A DNA stretch of 64,000 nt from Diadophis punctatus similis (taxonomy: Eukaryota; Chordata; Lepidosauria; Squamata; Dipsadidae), in the NCBI GenBank assembly GCA_023053685.1, contig JALIGW010000002.1, positions 45,573,278-45,637,277 of the forward strand, in the 5' to 3' direction. Below the pieces are notes generated by a model, which ran no database searches, had not been told where the DNA came from, and saw nothing but the letters and a program-made list of their open reading frames with translations. Positions 12,028 to 22,089 of the stretch are shown here, piece by piece; position 1 is the stretch's first letter, and every line of letters begins with the position of its first letter. A program made the position numbers and the translations under genes.

Positions 12028-12418
12028 CAAGTAGTCCTTGATTTACAAGAGTTAATTTAGTGACGGTCCATGTTACCACGACACTGAAAAAAGTGACTTG
12101 TGACCGTTTTTCACACTTACGACCCTTGCAGCATCCTCATGGTCATGTCATCAAAAAATGATTGGTAACTGACTCATATTTATGACGGTTGCTGTGTCCC
12201 GGGCTCCTGTGATCACCTCTTATGACTTCATGACAAGCAAAGTCAATTGGAAAACCAGAGCCGGTTAACAGCTGTGTTACTCATTTAACAACTGCAGTGA
12301 TTCACTTAACAACAGTGGCAAGAAGAGTCGCAAAATGGAACAAAACTCACTCAACAAACGTTTCACTCAGCAACCTAAATTTTGGGCTCTGTTCTGGTCG
12401 TAAGTCGAGGCCTCCCTG
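12028..12418. mobile_element. Tc1/mariner-like MITE (CAGGTAGTCCTTGACTTACGA family)
   Basis: The left end is CAAGTAGTCCTTGATTTACA and the right end GTAAGTCGAGGCCTCCCTG, with TA on both sides (12026-12027 and 12419-12420). The interior is tetra- and pentamer-like in places (CTTAACAAC, CACTTGTGACC). Other copies are at 13570, 34511, 38097, 39747 and 49672. The TA duplication and end sequence suggest a pogo/Tigger-like family, which is an inference. Confidence 0.8.
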
Positions 12419-12639
12419 TACACGGCCGAGTTCGCAAAACCCCTTAGGCTAAAGCGTTATTGGCTACTTGGTGGCTTAACTACATCGTGGGAAGACAGCC
12501 AGGGAGCTACTCCTAAACTGTAGACTCGCTGGAGGATTTGAAATCCAGCTCGGCCGTTGGGTCTGTTAAATAAAAAAAGAACCCAGCGTGCTCTAGCTAG
12601 CCTAGACTCCCGGAGTAGCGGCTTACGACTCACATGCAA

Positions 12640-13215
12640 CTCACACTTTATCCCAGAGGGCGGACAAAGCCGCCCGTCCAGTCACTCTGGTTAAGCAATT
12701 CCCCTCACGGCAGCTCGCCTGCTTCCTCCTCCGCCTCGCAAACTCCTTTCTCGCGGCTGGTCGGTTATTCCCCTCAAGTCTGAGCCGAAGTTGCTTTGCA
12801 CCTGCGAGCGCGGCACCCGGAGGGCGTACTTCGTATTGGACGCCGAATTACCGGCGAAAAACGCGAGGGAGGTTTTTTTTTGGCGGGGAATTCGCTTTAC
12901 CTTGCCTCTTGCTAATAGCTCCACTATGTAGCCGAACGCGCGCTCTTCCTTCGACTCGGACATCGTTCAAAGAAAGCCCCGCGGAGGCAGACGCTTCCAC
13001 CGCCGCCACCCCCTCTCGCTCCACGCCCCCGGGAGCGTCAGTTAAGCCCCGGCGTCGAAGCAGCAGAACTCCGAGGAGAGATGAGGACCTCGACTTCTTC
13101 CTCCTCGACTGCCACCCCGGTCGGAAGCGGCCGTGCCAAGAAAACCGCGAACGCCGCGGCCGCTGAGGAGGACCGCCGCGGCGGGCGGGGCGGAAAAGGA
13201 GGGGGGAGATGTAGA
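12640..13215. promoter_or_regulatory. TRIM36: CpG island and probable TRIM36 promoter
   Basis: CpG density and GC content rise sharply around the TRIM36 start codon. A GC box (GGGGCGG) is visible near 13187-13193, upstream of the minus-strand gene. The 5' UTR must start above 12963. There is no clear TATA box, as is usual for CpG-island promoters. Confidence 0.75.
12901..12963 (-). CDS. TRIM36: TRIM36 first coding exon
   Basis: TRIM36 is a RING/B-box/coiled-coil ubiquitin E3 ligase with COS, FN3 and SPRY domains, implicated in cytoskeletal and cell-cycle control. Only the first 21 codons are here. They start MSES, continue with the segment FGYIVELLARGK and end exactly at a GTAAAG donor (exon edge 12901). 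The vertebrate protein also begins MSES and has a closely similar FGYI.EL.A.GK block before its RING domain. Three facts support the call: the CpG island, the start codon at 12961-12963, and the neighbour PGGT1B on the same strand, which matches the human gene order. The RING exon was not found in the 12.9 kb downstream, so either intron 1 is longer than that or I missed it. Confidence 0.85.
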
Positions 13216-13345
13216 CGGGCTGCCTTAATGAATTCTGTTTGACAGCAGGTCAAAGGAAAAGGTGAGCGAAGGAGAAAGGAGCTGCCCAGATTTGAAACGG
13301 TGGGCAGTTGATCTCCGTCTCAGGACAGTCGCATCCCCTCTAGAG

Positions 13346-13418
13346 CAGGGGTCTCCAGCCTTGGCAACTTTAAGACTTGTGGACTTCAACTCCCAGTTGC
13401 CAAGGTTGGAGACCCCTG
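13346..13418. mobile_element. Palindromic hAT MITE, 73 bp
   Basis: CAGGGGTCTCCAGCCTTGGC and its inverted partner GTTGGAGACCCCTG bound a very short copy with perfect duplications CTCTAGAG (13338-13345 and 13419-13426). It is the smallest full-ended member of the family here. Confidence 0.95.
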
Positions 13419-13569
13419 CTCTAGAGGAGGCAAAGGTTTTATCCTCACTCCCTCTCTGGGAAATAGCTCTGACCCACGGGGGTCAAATGAACCTAAAGCC
13501 AAGATCATTTCAGCAGAGGGGCTCTGTTTACTCTCAGGACAGTTATAGCCAAAGCCATAAAATCAGGAG

Positions 13570-13965
13570 GCTGATGGCACTTACAACAGTTCATTTAGTG
13601 ATGTTTGAAGCTACAACGGCGGGGGGGGGGGGAAGGTGACTTATGACCATTTTTCACTCTTATGACCATTGTACCATCTCCACGGTCATATGATTTCCAT
13701 TCTGATGCTTGACAATTGACTCACATTTATGGCGGTTGCAATGGCCTGGAGTCATGTGATCCCCTTTTGCCAAGCACCTGACAAGCAAAGTCAACAGGGA
13801 AACTAGATTCACTGGTTACTAATTTAAGAACTGCAGTGATTCACTTAACAAATGTGGTGAGAAAAGTTGTAAAATGGAGAAAAACTCACTTTTCCCCCTA
13901 ACACTTTTCTCACTTAACAACATAAATTTTGGGCTCAATTATGATCGTAAGTTGAGGACTGTCTG
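13570..13965. mobile_element. Copy of the CAGGTAGTCC TA-flanked MITE
   Basis: The interior is recognisable (TTATGACCATTTTTCAC, GATTCACTTAACAA, GGGCTCAATTATGATCG) and the right end is GTTGAGGACTGTCTG followed by TA. The left end is eroded and carries a run of about 14 G at 13621. Confidence 0.75.
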
Positions 13966-14090
13966 TATATAGCCTGGGAAGTGGAAATTCTCTCTTGTTC
14001 ATATTTTAAATCCTGATGTCAGACTTGTGCCATTAATTGTTCTTGTCCTGTTTTTCCTATATAGACTCCAGAGGGGTGTTGATGCTAGAT

Positions 14091-14422
14091 CAGGGGTGTC
14101 ATACTCAAAGCTTAGATCTGTCCTGCGTGGCCGCCCTAGAAACAGTGAAGGACTGGCCCATGGTTCCTCTGCCAGCAAAAACAGAGCTCGGGAGGGCTGC
14201 GTGCGCCCCTCCTGACCTACGTTTTTGCTGGCAGAGGGTTGCAGGAGGTCATTGCAGCTGAAAACGGAGCTCGGCAGCCCGTTTTCACTGGCAGAGCGCT
14301 CGGGCCACCACAGGCGCCCCTGACATGAGTGATGTCAAGCTGGCCACACCCACACTGGCCATGCCCACCCCCAAGGTCAAACACAACTCTGATGCGGCCC
14401 TCAATGAAATCAATTTTGACAC
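14091..14422. mobile_element. hAT element (CAGGGGTGTC ends), cut by an LTR insertion
   Basis: It begins CAGGGGTGTCATACTC after GATGCTAGAT. The right part runs CAATTTTGACAC and stops exactly where the Gypsy-like LTR starts at 14423. The expected terminal CCCTG is absent, which suggests that the LTR element landed in the right inverted repeat. Confidence 0.6.
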
Positions 14423-14627
14423 TGTTATGTATTCAGACTACACTGTTTACTCCAAGGTCCGCTATTCTAAGCGGGAAAATGGAGACTGCTGATTGGTTGA
14501 ACCATCTGACAGCCCTGTATAAAAGGGAGAGCTGTCAGCCTGGTTCCTTTGCTGGATCTTACTGTTGTACAATAAAGAGCTGTTAGTTACACTACTGTTT
14601 CCAGCCTCTAAGTACCAGGACTTAACA
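14423..14627 (+). mobile_element. Ty3/Gypsy-like LTR (205 bp)
   Basis: It starts TGTTATG and ends CTTAACA, giving TG..CA ends with a TGTTA/TAACA inverted repeat. Inside are an inverted CCAAT box (GATTGGTTG near 14491), a TATA box (TATAAAAG at 14518-14525) and a polyadenylation signal (AATAAA at 14571-14576), in the right order for U3-R-U5. TTGGCGATGAGGATGGGA follows immediately and resembles the primer-binding start of vertebrate Gypsy elements. It is therefore a 5' LTR, or a fragment of a longer copy, rather than a solo LTR. No gag or pol frame survives. Confidence 0.75.
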
Positions 14628-14690
14628 TTGGCGATGAGGATGGGATACTGAAGAGGTTTCCCTGTGCTAAATGGTGGCATCTGTCCTACT
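14628..14690 (+). other. Primer-binding region and leader of the Gypsy-like element
   Basis: The leader is TTGGCGATGAGGATGGGATA, then sequence that fades into unassigned DNA. I could not name the tRNA primer with confidence. Confidence 0.5.
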
Positions 14691-15584
14691 GGAGGAAGAG
14701 CGTGTAAAAAGTGTTGCTGATCTTGTGTGTGCTTGTTGGGGCCCATGACGGTGTTCCTGCATAGATGTGAGGGCAAAGGAGATATCTGGTCTCCCCCATA
14801 TCCATACCAACAGCACCATCACAAATCATATTGATGTTGGTGCCCACTCCAAAATAAGTGGTCATAGAATTGCATGTTTAGTAGGACTCTTCATGCTTTG
14901 AAATGATTGAAAAGTGTTTCAGACTTCACTTGACTATATAAACATAAACACTCTCTACTACTCATTAAAACAGTACCTTTTTCCCCTGGGCAATCCTTGG
15001 AAGCTTGGCAAAAAGATGCTTCTGGGTTAAGAATCAGATTCATTTTAATCAGCAGTAGATTTTTTTAAATGCAGTTTTTTTTTCCTGGTTTGAAAACTGA
15101 AAAAAGTTAGGCTGCTTTAATGAACAGCAGAGAAGTGCTACTCCTGCAAGATTATTCTTACTAATGATTTCCTAGTGAAAGTTTTTTGTATTTCTTGACT
15201 CCAGTATAGAATTTTACTAGATTTCTGCAGTCCTGATGTATTATGCCTAGATAAGCAGCATTTTAAAGAATTCTCTCTCCTTTTTTTTTTCTTACCTATT
15301 CTGCACACTTTTTTTGGAAAATAACACAAGTGGGAGTTGGTTCATCATTCCACTCTTTTGCTATTTGAACTGAGTTAGGTATGCTGTTATGTCATTTTGA
15401 TAGACTAGCAGCACAGCACTGCTGAATTGAAGTAATCAGGGATGCAACATGAAAATGGAGGCAGTGATGCTAACCAGGGGTAGGAAGAAAAAAGTATGTC
15501 CTCATCAATCTGAAATGGCTCTAATTCTGCATACAACAGATAAAACTGATGTTATCCCTGAATGGCTGTAACAGATTTTACATG
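14691..15584. other. No recognisable feature
   Basis: It could include degraded Gypsy internal sequence, but no gag or pol motif can be read on either strand. Confidence 0.45.
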
Positions 15585-15592
15585 TCTTGGGG

Positions 15593-15722
15593 CATAGGTC
15601 TTCAAACTTGGAAACTTTAAGACTCATGGACTTCAACTCCCAGGATTCTCCAGCATGCGGACTGGAGAATTCTGGGAGTTGAAGACCACGAGTCTTAAAG
15701 TTGCCAAGTTTGGGGACTCCTG
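15593..15722. mobile_element. Palindromic hAT MITE, 130 bp
   Basis: Two near-complementary arms (AACTTTAAGACTCATGGACTTC on the left, GAAGACCACGAGTCTTAAAGTT on the right) meet near 15655. The flanks TCTTGGGG (15585-15592) and TCTTAGGG (15723-15730) are an 8-bp duplication with one change. Confidence 0.9.
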
Positions 15723-15730
15723 TCTTAGGG

Positions 15731-16769
15731 CTTTTGTTTGATAGTATTGTCACAAGAAGTAAAATACTACCCTAACTTTAACACAACTAGGTAAGGCTAC
15801 CTTATGTGTCAAGATGAGATGGAACTATGTCATGGAGTCATGCCCCTCCCCAAAATTGCTGGGGCATGTTTGCATCATAGTTAAGTACAAGTGGAGAAGG
15901 GCCCATTACGACACATTTGCAGTGTATTCTTACAAACTGAAAGCCAAATTCTATTAAAAATCTGATCTCAGTTAATGATGTAACCTCATTAAATCTATCC
16001 ATAGAGCTTCTTGAGAGCTACTTTAGGAGAGTTGAATTGCTCTTTTCAGAGTGTTCAATGGTTATGGTTACTGCAGTGATATTATAGCTTTCTACAGTTT
16101 AACCTTGATACAAAATACTCTTCCCTTTAGAAAACTGAGCACAAAGCTAGGTATCAAACTCAATTGTTACTGGATACTCTGCTTTTCACTCAATCATTCA
16201 TTAGCTAAACAGCTTGCTATTTCTTATGTCCTGTTTCAGCAAAGGCACAGGCCTTCTCCAATGACTTACCTTTTTTTCCCTTATTCAGTACTGTCTTATA
16301 AAGTTTCGCAACCAAGCACCCAAATGAACTAAATAACTCATACAACAACAACAACAACAAAGGAACAGTCATCAACCAATACAGAAAAGAGCTCAAAGGA
16401 GAAGAGAAAGGTAGAAATGTTATATTGCTGGTCTTGTTTGGGTCTTGATAACAAAACAAGTAATGTGTATCACCTTCAGTAGTTGATGAGGCCTTTCCTC
16501 TGTCAAACTCCTCTCAGTTCTTAGGTTCAGAGTCTGGACCTATTATGCATACTATAGCCATCTTCTTTCTGAAGTAGCTCTTGCAGGGCCTGTATTGTAG
16601 CTGAAACGGGACCTAGGAAAATTGGCTTGTTAGGCAACAACCCTGAGAAGGCAAAGTGCATAATCCTAAATTCCAGCTAGCTACAGGGCTGAACCGCCTT
16701 CTGAACTACCCTTGCTTGATCTTCAGTTATCCCATTTTTCCTATATTTTACATTTATTTCGCTCCCAAG
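15731..16769. other. No recognisable feature apart from a short (CAA)n run
   Basis: A short (CAA)n run lies at about 16342-16360. There is no gene. Confidence 0.5.
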
Positions 16770-16846
16770 AATAAAGTGACCAGATTTATTTTTTTTAAGC
16801 GGGACGGGGACGGGCGGGGGCGGGCCCGCCTGGGCGCCGGCATTTG

Positions 16847-16902
16847 TTTTGCCCTCTGCGCATGCGCAGAACGCTGCGCATGCGCAGAGGGCAAAACAAC
16901 AA
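16847..16902. repeat. Hairpin with paired NRF1-type sites
   Basis: GCCCTCTGCGCATGCGCAG and its exact reverse complement are separated by 4 bases (AACG). Each arm contains GCGCATGCGC, the palindromic consensus for the transcription factor NRF1. Confidence 0.9.
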
Positions 16903-16936
16903 ATGTCGGCGTCCAGGTGGGGGGGGAGGCGGGAGG

Positions 16937-17278
16937 GCGCTTGGATGCCTGGAGCTCGCGACAGGTAAGCTGCCGGCTGCCTCCTTTCCCCGTCTCCCGC
17001 CTCCCGTTCGTTGCTTGCCAGCCCGGCCGAAGGGAAGGCAGGAGGCGAGGAAAGGCCTCCCGAAGGGGAGGCGGGCTCCCGAAGGGCTGCCGGCTCCCGA
17101 AGGGGAGGTCCCGCCTCCCCTTCGGGAGCCGGCAGCCCTTCAGGAGCCCGCCTCCCCTTCGGGAGGCCTTTCCTCGCCTCCCGCCTCCCCTTCGGCCGGG
17201 CTGGCAAGCAACGAACGGGAGGCGGGAGACGGGGAAAGGAGGCAGCCGGCAGCTTACCTGCTCCAGGCATCCAAGCGC
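16937..17278. repeat. Long near-perfect palindrome
   Basis: The left arm 16937-17108 is nearly the reverse complement of 17114-17278, with a 5-base centre. The main difference is about 8 bases (TCGCGACA) present only in the left arm near 16955. Both arms contain CAGGTAAGC reading inward or outward, a consensus splice donor. Such palindromes are usually short-lived, so this insertion may be recent. Confidence 0.9.
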
Positions 17279-17726
17279 TGCGGTCTCCCGGTCGCCCGCC
17301 CGGCCCCAGGGCAACGGCGGCAGCGAGGCGACGGGGGGAAGAAAGGGGAGGGGGACGAGGAAGGGCTGTTTGCGCCGCCGGAGGGGCCACTCGTGAGCTC
17401 AAAGCGGCGACGGCTCCTCGTCCCTCACCCCTCCCAACAGCAGCGGTGCCTCCGAGGGCGGGGCTAGGGATGGGGCGGGGGAAGGAGAGGAGGAGCAGCC
17501 TCCCTTCCCCCTCCCCCCAGCAGGCAGCCGCCTCGCTGGAATTCCGCCCGACTTGCTTCTGGTACCTCTCTTTTGCTTCCCCTTTTAAGGTGACCAGACG
17601 TCCCGCTGTTTCCGCATTCTTTTCAAAAAAGCGGGACTTTTTGAAAAGAATGCGGGACGCGGGACACACGCTTGAAAAGCGTGTCTGTCCCGCCAAAAGC
17701 GGGACGTCTGGTCACCTTACCCAAGA

Positions 17727-18700
17727 ATCAGCTTTTGTTGGATAAAAATTCTATTAGATTGAAGAGAAACACACCACCAACTCATCCCTTTCTCTGAATT
17801 CAAACTTAGTGGTGAAATAGGTAACATTGTAATCAACGGTCGTAACTGGAATTTTGCTCCCAATTTTAAAAGACAAAGATGGCAGGAAAAAGTTGATTTA
17901 TATATTTGATAACCAAAAATCATAGAAATGATTTGGTCTTTAATAAAGATCAAATGCATAAGCTTTCTTGACCTGCCCCACATTTCATCAGATGTAGTGA
18001 GTAGCTAGACTGGTGTAGAATATGAATTGTGGTGAGGCAGAATGGAGAGGACAGATTTGGTATGCAAATGCAAGTTACATATGCGACAGATTATCAGTAT
18101 CTTTTGCTATTAAAACCCATTGTGTTTGTTGAGAGCTTCTGAGATTACCTAAATCTTTTGCTGTTTGTTCATCAGTTCTTGCTCAATAGTGGAGTTAAGG
18201 ACCTTTGAGTTCAGTTATGGAGTATCCTGGGAAGTTGATTTGTTCTAATACTATTTTGCACTCAGACAAGAAAGAACTGGGCTGGATCTAATCAGTGTTG
18301 CTCAACCACACCTACCGCTTTGCAATGTTATAATTTAGTGGAGAAATACTCTTTGACTCCTGAGTATCTAAGGATAAGATGCAGAACATAGCAAAGAAAG
18401 CAAACTAGGAGATTTCTTTTTGGAAAACTATATCACAGCAGTGAAAGAAAAGGTTTGGAGTATCTTAAAAGCTAACAACTGTACTTCCATCAGCTTGCAT
18501 GGACTGAAGGTGAGTTCATTTGAGGGACATGAAGCATTATCCTAAGTTGGCAGATAGATTGTATTGGAGGCAAGAAATACTAAGAAGTAAAGTCAGAATG
18601 AAATGTAAGAAGCACAGATTTTATAGTCACAGTGTGTGTTCTTTGTCTTTTCTTCAGATCTCATTGCTTTCAGCCTCATAGATAGGGCCTTTAAAGGATG
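17727..18700. other. No recognisable feature
   Basis: AT-rich and without a supportable gene or repeat. Confidence 0.5.
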
Positions 18701-18708
18701 TTCTATGC

Positions 18709-19082
18709 CAGTGATGGCGAACATTTTTTGGTTCGCGTGCCAAAAAGGGGGGGGGGATGCGTGGGATCACGTGTGTGCATGCCCACACCCATAATTCCAT
18801 TCACCCCTGCACATGCGTGTATGACCCCCCCACTCCCAGCATGCAATGGCACGCCCATTTTTTGCTCTCCCCAGGCTTCTAGGAACCTGGGGAGGGCAAA
18901 AACGGCCTTCCCCACCCCCTCTGGAGGCTGGAAACAGCCTGTTTCCTGACTCCCAGTGGGCCCAGAAGGCCTGAAAATCAGCCAGCCGGTGCGCACATGC
19001 GCGCCGGACCTGAGCTCGCGTGCCCACTGATATGGCTCCGTGTGCCACTTGTGGCACCTGTGCCATAGGTTCGCCATCACGG
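18709..19082. mobile_element. Non-autonomous hAT element (CAGTGATGGCGAAC family)
   Basis: CAGTGATGGCGAAC on the left pairs with GTTCGCCATCACG on the right. The 8-bp duplication TTCTATGC is perfect (18701-18708 and 19083-19090). The interior (GGTTCGCGTGCCAAAA, TGCCACTTGTGGCACC) matches 33829-34199 in opposite orientation. Confidence 0.95.
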
Positions 19083-19175
19083 TTCTATGCTATAAGAAAA
19101 GTTTGAAGATGAGATAAATGTTATTGCATAATTTTAGATTCCATTGCATTGCTTGAAGATTCCTAAAGTATAGAG

Positions 19176-19295
19176 CAGAGGTTTTCAAACTTGGCAACTT
19201 TAAGACTTGTGGACTTCAGCTCCCAGCTATGCTGGCTGGAGAATTCTGGGAGTTGAAGTCCACAAGTCTTAAAGTTGCCAATTTTGGGGACCCCG
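19176..19295. mobile_element. Palindromic hAT MITE, 120 bp
   Basis: Arms of about 50 bp (ACTTTAAGACTTGTGGACTTC and its complement GAAGTCCACAAGTCTTAAAGT) surround a short spacer. The duplication GTATAGAG is perfect (19168-19175 and 19296-19303). Confidence 0.95.
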
Positions 19296-19303
19296 GTATA
19301 GAG

Positions 19304-20439
19304 TATTTTAACGCAGCAATAAGGTATTGCTAGATTAAATAAGGATGTCTGGAAGGAGGGAGGGGATTTAAAAAAAGCATGAGAGGTTGTAATTCTGTGA
19401 TTAAAGTTCCATCCCTTTCTACATGTATGTGTAATCAATGCATTATAAAAGAATGGGACTTCAATTACACAATTACATCTACTTTCTTGACTCCCCTCTC
19501 ACTGAATAAAGTTTTAAGAATAAACAAGGCAGAATTACAGGGCAACTACATTTTCTGATGCCTCGTCATGCTGGTTAAAATTATTATTTTAACAGTGAGA
19601 ATCATTTCAAACTTGTATTTAATTTTTATTCTGAAAGAGAAACCATGCCTGCTTTTTTCCATGACCTCGGTATTAAGAGAAATATTTTATGCTGCATCTA
19701 AATAATGCACAACATGACATCCATATTTTGTTACATTGCTGAGGTTACTGTATTATTTTAATCATAAACAGAATTTCTTCACAGAAAAAGCTAGTGCATA
19801 TAATATCATCAAGGCTACGTAGGCAGATCCTTGTAGAATGAAGTGGCCTACTTTCTGAAGCTGTCCTTTGTGTTTTGTTAAGCCACCAAACACCTGCCGG
19901 GATAAATACAGTCTTGAATTGCTTGCTAAAGTTATCAAAGAGAAGCTGGATGGAATTTCAGCACTTTGAGCTCTTGAGTCTGCTCTGGTTTCCACAAGAT
20001 GCTCAGCCGTAGTATGATTTGTTCTTGATTGAGATCCTCCTCTATGAACTCAGCCACTGCAATTTATAAACATATCATGCTTTTAGTTTGGTATGTTGTG
20101 TGGTATTTTTACATTAAAGTGACAGTGTGAAGTGTCTGTCCAGCCATCATTTGTCCTCCAGTTATGCATCACACTTGAGTTTGCTCCTCATATTAAGCTA
20201 TGATTTACCTTAAAAGTGTGTATGAAAGAAAAGTTGCAAATATGAAGAGTTATGGTTTAACAGTTCCCAATTCCTGTATTAGTGGGGGTGTCCACAAGTG
20301 GAGGGGTCAAAAGATAACAGCCACAACCATGGACTTGAAACCCTGAACCTTTTTTTGTAGGTTGTGACATTAAAAATAACTACAGTTTCAACTGCATGGT
20401 TTTGATTGCCACCTTGAATTTTCTAATTCTTCCCTGCAG
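19304..20439. other. No recognisable feature
   Basis: Nothing supportable was seen. A short open frame at 19762-19995 (minus) shows no known motif. Confidence 0.5.
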
Positions 20440-20817
20440 ACACTGCTATATGCTAGACAACATTACTCATGCTTTACTATAGGCAAGAAAAACCAAATTC
20501 ACACTTATAGAATAGGTGGTACCTGGCTCAACAGTAGTAACTGCAAGAGGGATCTTGGAGTCCTAGTAAACAATCACTTAAATATGAGCCAGCAGTGTGC
20601 AGCAGCTGCCAAAAAAGCCAACAAAAATCCTAGGTTGCATTTATAGAGGGATACAATCAAGACCATGTGAAGTGTTAATACCACTTTATAATGCCTTGGT
20701 AAGACCACACTTGGAATATTACATCCAGTTTTAGTTGCTATTATATAAAAAACTCATTGAGACTCTACTCAAGAAAGAGTGCAGAGAAGAGCAACAAAGA
20801 TGATTAGGGGACTGAAC

Positions 20818-21671
20818 CAGGGGTGGGTTCCTCCCAGTTCAGACCGGTTCGCCTGAACCACTAGCGGCCTGCTGATGATGTCACTATGATGTCACCAAAC
20901 TGGATCAGTCGGTACCGGTCCGTGGGCGCCGCCATCTTTTTTTTTAATCGATTTTTTTCCTGAATTTTTTATTATTTTTTGTCTGCGCATGCGCAGAAGC
21001 TGAGTTTTTGGCACTGTGCATGCAGTCGCCATTTTGTTTTCGGCTTTTTTTCTGAGGGTTTTTTGTATTGTGCATGCACACGTGTGTGCGCGCCCACAAT
21101 GTGCGCACGTGCCCACAAGGTGCAGCCACGCGGCGCTGGAGGAAGCGAACCGGCAGCGAGGTACCATATTTTTCTGAGTATAAGACGCACGGGAGTATAA
21201 GACGCACCTTAGTTTTTGGGGAGGAAAATAGGGGGAAAAATCTGCCTATCAAGTATTCATCTGGCTAACGTCCTTAGTCTGGTCAGCTTCAGCACATTAT
21301 TTTATCCCCTGGTTAGGGCTTAAAAAAACCTTCGGAGAGAGTAACAATGAAAGAGCCTGCAAGCCAATAAGAGCTAGGAAGACAATTAGCACCTGGTTAG
21401 GGCTAGAAAAAAACTTATTCGGAGCAAGTAGAGAATTGAAAAAAACCCTACAAAGACTTAGGGCTGGAAAAACATTCTTCGGAGAGAGTAACAATGAAAG
21501 AGTCTGCAAGGTAAGAGCTGGGAAGATCGTTAGTACCTAGTTAGGGCTGGAAAAAAAGCTCCGAAAAAGCTACACTCAGAATATGACGCACCCAAATTTT
21601 CAGCCACTTTTAGGGAGGAAAAGGGTGCATCTTATACTCCAAAAAATACGGTAAGTTGGAACCCACCCCTG
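20818..21671. mobile_element. hAT element (CAGGGGTGGGTTCC family) inserted in CR1
   Basis: CAGGGGTGGGTTCCTCCCAG and GGAACCCACCCCTG are the ends, with a perfect duplication GACTGAAC (20810-20817 and 21672-21679). Its own sequence shares GGTTCGCCTGAACC and CTGCGCATGCGCAGAAGC with relatives at 10726 and 55715. It is interrupted by a mariner-like element (21164-21651). Confidence 0.95.
21164..21651. mobile_element. Tc1/mariner-like MITE (GAGTATAAGACGCAC ends)
   Basis: The left end CCATATTTTTCTGAGTATAA and the complement of the right end CCGTATTTTTTGGAGTATAA agree over about 27 bp. TA flanks both sides (21162-21163 and 21652-21653). The internal part contains a tandem pattern of TTAGGGCTGGAAAAA units near 21390-21550. 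There is no transposase. Confidence 0.88.
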
Positions 21672-22089
21672 GACTGAACGCTAAAAAATATAAAGAATGG
21701 TTGCAGGAATTGGGTACGTCTAGTTTAATGAAAAGAAGGACTAGTGGTGATATGATAGCAGGGTTCCAATATCTAAGGGGCTGCCACAAATAAGAGAGGC
21801 TCAACCTATTCTCCAAAGCACCTGAAGGCAGGACAAGAAGCAATGGATGGAAACTAATCAAGAAGAGAACCAACCTAGAACTAAGGAGAAATTTCCTGAT
21901 AGAACAATTAATCAGTGGACCAACTTGCCTCCAGAAGTTGTAGGTGCTCCAAGTTGTAGGTTTTTAAGAAAAGATTGGACAACCATTTGTCTGAAATGGT
22001 ATAAGGTTTCCTGCTTGAGCATGGGGTTGGACTAGAAGACCTTTAAGGTCCCTTCCAACTCTGTTATTCTGTTATCCCAATGCAGCTCC

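Larger units (their letters stand above)
16770..17718. mobile_element. GC-rich palindromic DNA element with TAARGTGACCAG ends
   Basis: The left end TAAAGTGACCAGA and right end TCTGGTCACCTTA are inverted, and CCCAAGAA is duplicated on both sides (16762-16769 and 17719-17726). The interior holds four things: a NRF1-type hairpin (16847-16902), a long palindrome (16937-17278), a GC-rich unique part (17279-17586) and a shorter inverted-repeat unit (17587-17718) whose both ends are the same AAGGTGACCAGACGTCCCGC. There is no transposase. The 8-bp duplication suits hAT or P-like elements, but the ends do not match a superfamily I can name. The long open frames on both strands follow from GC-rich symmetry and are not treated as genes. 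Confidence 0.8.
20440..22080 (+). mobile_element. CR1-type LINE 3' end carrying nested insertions
   Basis: 20440-20817 and 21672-22080 are one CR1-like 3' terminal region. It ends with GGGTTGGACTAGAAGACC, then AAGGTCCCTTCCAACTCTG and a TTCTGTTAT-type terminal repeat, the signature of CR1/L3 elements. The middle is filled by the hAT at 20818-21671. The copy is 5'-truncated and non-coding by now, with frames broken by stops. Confidence 0.85.

Noticed and set aside
16677..17745. Open frames of up to 339 codons on both strands
   Set aside because: They overlap on both strands across a GC-rich palindrome, follow its symmetry, and show no domain.
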